A DNA stretch of 64,000 bases. Origin: Straminergon stramineum. Lineage: Eukaryota > Streptophyta > Bryopsida > Hypnales > Calliergonaceae. Location: positions 3,970,501 through 4,034,500 of the forward strand of contig OY987271.1 of the NCBI GenBank assembly GCA_963920665.1. Direction: 5' to 3'. The position numbers and the translations under genes were made by a program. Shown here piece after piece: positions 58,784 through 64,000 of the stretch. Within the stretch, counting starts at the first letter, position 1. Every line of letters begins with the position of its first letter. The notes under the pieces were generated by a model. It was not told the DNA's origin. It worked only from the letters and a program-made list of their open reading frames with translations, and did not search any database.

Positions 58784-58884
58784 TAGAGTTCTTTAAAAAT
58801 GACTGAAATGTGCCTAGGCTTTCATTGAAGTGTCCCTATAATATGTCATTAAATTGTCCCTTACAAATTGTTGATTGGTTGACT

Positions 58885-59660
58885 GCTAAAATTGTCAGGT
58901 TTCAATTTCAGGTCCACCCATGTGACATATTCTATGGTTTAGGGAGTTGTGACTTTGAAAATTGATAGAAAATACATGACATATCTGAAAATTATAATTT
59001 TTTTTTGAAAATTCATGATTTTCAATTACCAATACTACAAAAATATTTTTTCAAGCAAAAGGTGCCTTCAACTAAGGTGAATTAGCTCATGACAGGCAAA
59101 CTGCCTAATGCAATCATCTAGAAAACCACCCATTAGAGTTTCACATCAACCCATGGAAGATTTTTACTGATAAATGAGATTAGGACTACATTAGGCTGAT
59201 TTGTGGTCATAATCTTGTCTTGGGAGATGGTCATGCAATTACTAGTGATTGTCATAGGGCACTTACACCATTCAAGTGTAAATTGATCATAAAAAGTTAT
59301 TTTTTTATTTCTTCATGTCATAGCCATGTTAGGAAAAGTTGTTGCCATGTTAGAAAATGTTGTGACTGCTTTAGGTGGTAAGATGACCATTATGGAAACA
59401 CTTTTTGCTGATTTGGGGTAGTCTACAGACTTTGTTGGGCTAATTGGGCCGTACACTTCAAAAATTCATAAAAAACTCTTACTTTGTCCAAAAACTAAAA
59501 TTTCAATTGCTTCCTTCAATTCTCACATATGTCTATGTATGGAAAAAAATCTGAATCATTTTGCTAATGGCAACTGTACAGACCACTCATTCTGCCTGTC
59601 ATAGGCAGGTTTACCTTACACTGAATTGCTTATATGAATGATTTTGGGTGCTTCCACCTT
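58885..59660. repeat. Dispersed repeat split by an insertion
   Basis: The parts at 58885-59090 and 59622-59660 together align with 33086-33330. They are separated by about 530 bp that has no counterpart there. The junctions carry TGAATTAGCTCAT and TGAATTGCTTATAT, which look like a duplicated target. Confidence 0.65.
59092..59621. mobile_element. About 530-bp insertion with short GACAGGCA-type inverted ends
   Basis: The left end GACAGGCAAACTGCCT and the right end CTGCCTGTCATAGGCAGG share short inverted GACAGGCA and TGCCT motifs. The flanking imperfect duplication is about 12 bp long. A duplication of roughly 9-12 bp would suit a Mutator-like element, but the termini are short. Superfamily left open. 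Confidence 0.5.
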
Positions 59661-60065
59661 ATTACAAATGCAAATTATCAATGCAATTGACTTCCTTCTT
59701 ATACTTATTATCTGAATTTATTAGGGCACACTTTTGGATACACTCTCGCTTTTAAGTTATCCTACCTTGAAGTACTCCATTAGAAGTAAACTAATCAAGG
59801 ATAGACACGTGGACACCAGCTCCGTACCCAATGCCAGTTCGTTTTTCTTCGTCCTCCTCGTCGTCATTCACATTTTGCCGATCCGTCTCAAGCTGCTTTC
59901 GGTGCCCTAATCTCCCGCTCTTCCTCTTCAACTCTCTCCCTGCATAGCAATCACTTTCCTCCCTTCCTTCATTGCTCCACAATTTTTTTTCCCGTCACTT
60001 TAAGCTCCGAATTTCGCATTTTGGTGCAGTGTGTGGGGACATTGCAAGGGAAAGTGCTTCCCGCT
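59661..60065 (+). promoter_or_regulatory. Probable promoter and leader of the E2 gene
   Basis: From about 59770 the sequence becomes less AT-rich and CT-rich (TCTTCGTCCTCCTCGTCGTC near 59848), as is common for plant leaders. The ATG of the E2 is at 60066. No TATA box is assigned. Confidence 0.4.
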
Positions 60066-62210
60066 ATGTCTGCCGCTACCGCCAACTCGAACTTGCCGAG
60101 GCGGATCGTCAAGGTATCTTTCTCTCCCCCTCGCGTGGTTCTGGTATTGATTTTCCTTTTCGAGTTCTCGGAGAATTTGGCGGAATTTTCAGCTATGTTT
60201 TCTTTTTTCAGTCTGTGTGCAGTGTAGGAATGCTGGATCTCTGGTGTGGAAGAAGAAAGGGCTGTTTGTTGTTATGCTTGATGGTGATGTGATCTGATTT
60301 GAGGGGGTGAGGATGTGAGCGGGTGATTTTAGGGTGAATGGTTTTATGGTGTGGTGTTAGAACTAGGGTTTGATTCACCTTTTGATTTCCTTTTGTTTGA
60401 GGTTTCTTTAGATTTGTCGTCCTTGTCGTTGACGGATTGGGACGCAGGTTGGATCCCTCGTTTGTCAGGACTGACGTGATGCAGTTGGTTGTGCACAGGA
60501 AACGCAACGGTTGCTTAGCGAGCCAGGTATGCTCCCCTTTGTAGTGGGGGAAGCGTGTAGATCAGATTGGAGATTAGGTTGGAGATTAGCATGTAGTTTC
60601 AGAGGGTAGGGTTTGAGAATCCAGTTGAATAGAGTAGGGTAGCTTAGTTGTGCTAGTGCTTTCTGTGTTGACTTCTGCAGATTTTTGTGTTAGTCTCAAC
60701 TCTCTCTAATTACACACTCTGAAATTGCACTTTACCTCTATATCCTCGTGTTGTGAACACATTCAAGGGGAAAACTTCCACGTGTCCAGTTGTAAATACG
60801 CTTGACTGTGCTAATCGAAGCCCGTTTGTCCCAAGGCAGAATCATTAGAGAGGGTTGAGAGTTCTGAGGGTGCAAACCCAGTTAAATTGCTGGAATTTTT
60901 AGCTGTTATGTAGCTGGCATTAACAGCAGATCTGCTTCATGATACTCCAGCTCCAGGGATCAGTGCATCGCCATCTGAGGATAATTTGCGTTATTTCAAT
61001 GTGATGATATTGGGACCATCACAGTCTCCTTATGAAGGTAATTCATGGGTTAGGTTTCCCTGCTATGCCAATATCACTGCAATTTTTGCGTAAGAAGCTG
61101 AGGCCAGCCGATCTAATTGGATTATATTTCCAGGTGGTGTGTTCAAGCTGGAATTGTTTTTACCAGAGGAGTATCCAATGGCTGCACCTAAGGTTTTACT
61201 AGTTTAAACTTTTCAAACACCATTGTTTGTGTTTAGTTTCATCTTTGGAGGGTGCGTATGATTGAACATATCGATATTTTTCGGTGAGGTCATAAATTTC
61301 AGCTTCTTCACTCTGGTGCATTGTTTCAACAGAACCTGAAAAGTATTGCTTACTTCGTTGTTTAATAGATTTTTGTCAGGACTTTTTATTCATTTCGTAA
61401 GGAATGGGTCTGATCTATCACTGATAACACGTTTGGGATTTTTGTTATGGGAACCTTTCTCAGGTCCGGTTCTTGACGAAGATTTACCATCCCAATATTG
61501 ATAAGGTGAGATACTACACGGATTTCACTGAAACAATTGCCAACATATGTTGGAGTGTCAGTCCAAGAAGTAGCATGTATATTCAAGGGAAGGTTAAGAG
61601 ATGCTTGGTTGCTTAGTGAATACTTCTCGGTAGTCGCAAATTTTGGGTTCTTGAACTCATTATTTTCTATTTGTACTATCATTCAGCTGGGGCGGATCTG
61701 CTTGGATATCCTTAAAGATAAATGGAGCCCGGCTCTTCAGATCCGCACTGTTCTACTCAGGTCAGTGTCAGTTGGCTGTCGGTTTGGCATGTTACTAAAG
61801 TGCTGGTAAAGTTAGGAATTGTCATTGGACTACATGGGTTCCTATTTACGTTTCTTTTTCTTTTTCTGTATACATCAATATATTAATAGTAATTGTCTGG
61901 TGGTGCGTACCAGCATCCAGGCTCTGTTGAGTGCCCCTAACCCGGACGACCCTTTGGCTGAGAACGTTGCCAAGCACTGGAAGTCGAATGAAGCGGAGGC
62001 CGTCGAGACTGGTAGGTTCCGACAGCCTTTCTCAAATCAATGTTGTGAACTTTGCATGGCTATATTTCATCGCATTATTATCCGTTTTTTGGTGATGACG
62101 TTTCTATACTCATCTTTGTGTCGTATCATCAATTACTGAGAGATTCCCTTTTATGTTTTTTCTTGGGAGCAGCTAAGGAATGGACTCGTTCTTATGCGAG
62201 CGGCGCCTGA
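60066..62210 (+). CDS. UBC13: Ubiquitin-conjugating enzyme E2, Ubc13/UBE2N type, 157 aa, eight exons
   Basis: Exons: 60066-60113, 60499-60526, 60951-61037, 61134-61192, 61464-61505, 61687-61760, 61914-62011, 62173-62210 (474 nt; all junctions GT-AG with matching phases). The product matches plant UBC35/UBC36-type Ubc13 almost throughout: [68 protein letters not shown]. The E2 HPN motif is in exon 5. The catalytic cysteine is at about residue 93 in GRICLDIL, exon 6. The family accepts ubiquitin from E1 and, with a UEV partner (Mms2/UEV1), makes K63-linked chains for DNA-damage tolerance and signalling, in nucleus and cytosol. The N-terminus [11 protein letters not shown] is about four residues longer than the usual plant MANSNLP. 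A second in-frame ATG is absent nearby, which supports this start. Confidence 0.97.
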
Positions 62211-63000
62211 TGATGGTTGGGCACTTCGGTCCAACCTGTGAAGACTTGAGGATCAGAAGCTAGTTTTGGGGGAAGACAAACGTGGAATGACAACCGGTAA
62301 ATGGACGGATCACCGATGGGTCGCCAAGGTCAACATAGGGAGTATACCGGTAGCTGTGAAGTTGTCATGTCTATTGCTTCTGAGGGTCCATTTGGGGAGT
62401 GTGCCAGTTCTTGGATATTCCAGTGCCGTTACAATCCTCCTCTCGTCTTCTATTGCATGTCCTCTCTAAATCTTAACGGCAGAGTGTCTTGGCCAGGCCT
62501 ATTTGGTGTTCTGCATATCAGGCAGCCTCTTGTCATATCCATTCTCTTGATCTAGTTTCTATTATTGGGTACTGGATTCTTCCTTGATGAAGGACTGCAT
62601 GGTTTGTAGCGTATTCTTTCAGGGAAATTATGAAAGAGCTAAGAAGAGGCATGGAATTTGCTTCTTGTGTAAGTGCTCCTGATACGCTTTTTTTGTGCAC
62701 ATGGTCCCTGTTTTGAGTCAAAATTATCATAGTTAGCAGGATTAGTTCGTGGTCAGATCTTTATCAAGGTCATTCCAATTTTCTCAGAATGTGAGATGTA
62801 GTGGATCGGATACATCAGTAGCGTTATTGCATGTATATGAACTTCGTGTCGTATGTCAAGTCAGGCTAGACATCTGGGAGCGAAGCTCATAGCTGCTTGC
62901 CTGATTTTTACCATCTTGATTATCAACATGACTTGTTTTCACTTACTGCTATGAAAGTTTCGAATCTCTCACATGTATTTTGAACTTTATCCCTGATTGA
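62211..63000 (+). other. Probable 3' untranslated region and flank of the E2 gene
   Basis: After the TGA, gene-like composition continues for several hundred bases. The frames at 62266-62469 and 62301-62555 overlap and have no known motifs. The transcript end is not fixed; AATAAA-like AAATAAAATG occurs near 63007-63016. Confidence 0.45.
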
Positions 63001-64000
63001 GGTAAGAAATAAAATGCAGTTACACTCTCGTCTAGTTCTTACGGAGTATTTTTTTTGCTATGTATTGATGATTGATATTGTAAACTATGGGCTTACTAGT
63101 TTTTAAGAATTTTCTTAACTGAAGGTACTAACTTACACCAGATATATTCAAAGCTCTCTTTATCAAGACCTGAGCCTGAGTGGTCAAACAGTAAGGTAGA
63201 CAAATCCATTATCAGTGTAAACCTTGGTATTTTTCAGTTGCACACAAAAATTATTATTGAAGGGGAAAGCAAGGCTTTAGAAAGTGGTCGAAATTAGGTG
63301 TGGTTGCCTTGGAGTGACTTTTCTTGCAATTTTTCCAGTGGAACTTTGGCTTCCAATTGTTTTAACCCTCAACCCTTAACCCCCAAAAGTGACATGAGAT
63401 TTTTTTTTTCTTTCAGAATCACTTGTAGAATCACTTGTACAAGTGTTTATTTATGAATTTTTCTGTGTACACAGATCATCTGAAAAAAATTTAACCATTG
63501 ATTATCTTATTTAGTATAGTTTTTTACAAGGGAAAATGCTTTCAATGGTGAAGAAATAGTAGGTTCAAATGGGGGTTCTTTTCTCTTCACAACCTAAAAT
63601 GTCAAGCAAATTTACAAATTTGTAGTGGACCTCTACTAAGAGATTGAAGCTTGCCACATAAACTAACATCTTGACTTTAGAAAATCACAAAAATTGAAAA
63701 TCTATGTTGTACTTTAGGCAAGTAGGTTGGACATTTGAATAAGAAGACCATTTTTTTTAAGAAATTCAACAAAATAAGTGGAATGGGAACCATTGAAATC
63801 CTAGCAGCCAAAAGCATGTATACACTTTATGGAAGTTTGTGAAAAAAATTTAGGCATTTTCAATGTCCAGATCTTTGGCGAGGCAAGCTTCACCCTTCAT
63901 TTCCCTGCCGAACTAAGGGACTTTTGGCAAGTCTTGATTTGTAGAGTGGCATAGAAATCACAATACCTTCTCAAATTTCTTGTGTTTGGTGTTGTTGGAT
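63001..64000. other. Intergenic DNA with repeat fragments
   Basis: It contains a fragment AAGGTAGACAAATCCATTA (about 63194) shared with the MITE at 58559-58783, and a family-like terminus TTAACCCCCAAAAGTGAC near 63377. No gene is seen up to the window edge. Confidence 0.5.

Overview
The window looks like land-plant nuclear DNA. It holds a class III secretory peroxidase with the classical four-exon layout, an eight-exon Ubc13-type E2 gene with a plant-like sequence, an F-box gene with a 5'UTR intron, GT-AG introns throughout, and long AT-rich intergenic stretches full of small inverted-repeat transposons. I cannot place it further. A non-seed plant such as a bryophyte or fern is a weak guess only. 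No bacterial, organellar, viral or CRISPR features are present.

Layout. 1-5 kb: AT-rich repeats, a complete 1.4 kb non-autonomous CACTA element (1068-2487) and a decayed hAT-like transposase (about 2.7-4.25 kb). 5.5-9.5 kb: a minus-strand three-exon gene for a 311-aa basic protein I do not recognise. 10-33.7 kb: gene-poor DNA made of transposon debris, including a 174-bp CACTA foldback element, a relic of a Helitron Pif1-like helicase (minus strand, about 21.6-22.3 kb), and many MITEs that begin with ACCCCTAAA or AGGTGGG and are bounded by TTAA or TA. 34.7-38.3 kb: a minus-strand F-box/kelch-type gene (425 aa) plus an orphan exon-like segment downstream of it. 38.7-39.6 kb: a degenerate tandem array with a unit of about 90-100 bp. 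42-44 kb: three further small inverted-repeat elements. 46.5-48.25 kb: the peroxidase (338 aa, four exons). 49.7-50.5 kb: a 772-bp inverted-repeat element carrying a 26-bp hairpin. 53-59.7 kb: dispersed and nested repeats. 60.07-62.21 kb: Ubc13-like E2 (157 aa, eight exons). 62.2-64 kb: 3' flank.

The four genes are independent transcription units with no operon-like or pathway link. The peroxidase acts in the wall or apoplast. The E2 is expected to build K63-linked ubiquitin chains with a UEV partner. The F-box protein is expected to be an SCF substrate receptor. I found no convincing new gene system. The most unusual material is the transposon population: several families with clean target duplications, two cases of elements joined end to end across one shared TTAA, and an apparent filled-site/empty-site pair. 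The unrecognised 311-aa gene also deserves a search. All gene models come from reading splice signals and reading-frame phase by eye, without transcripts or database searches.
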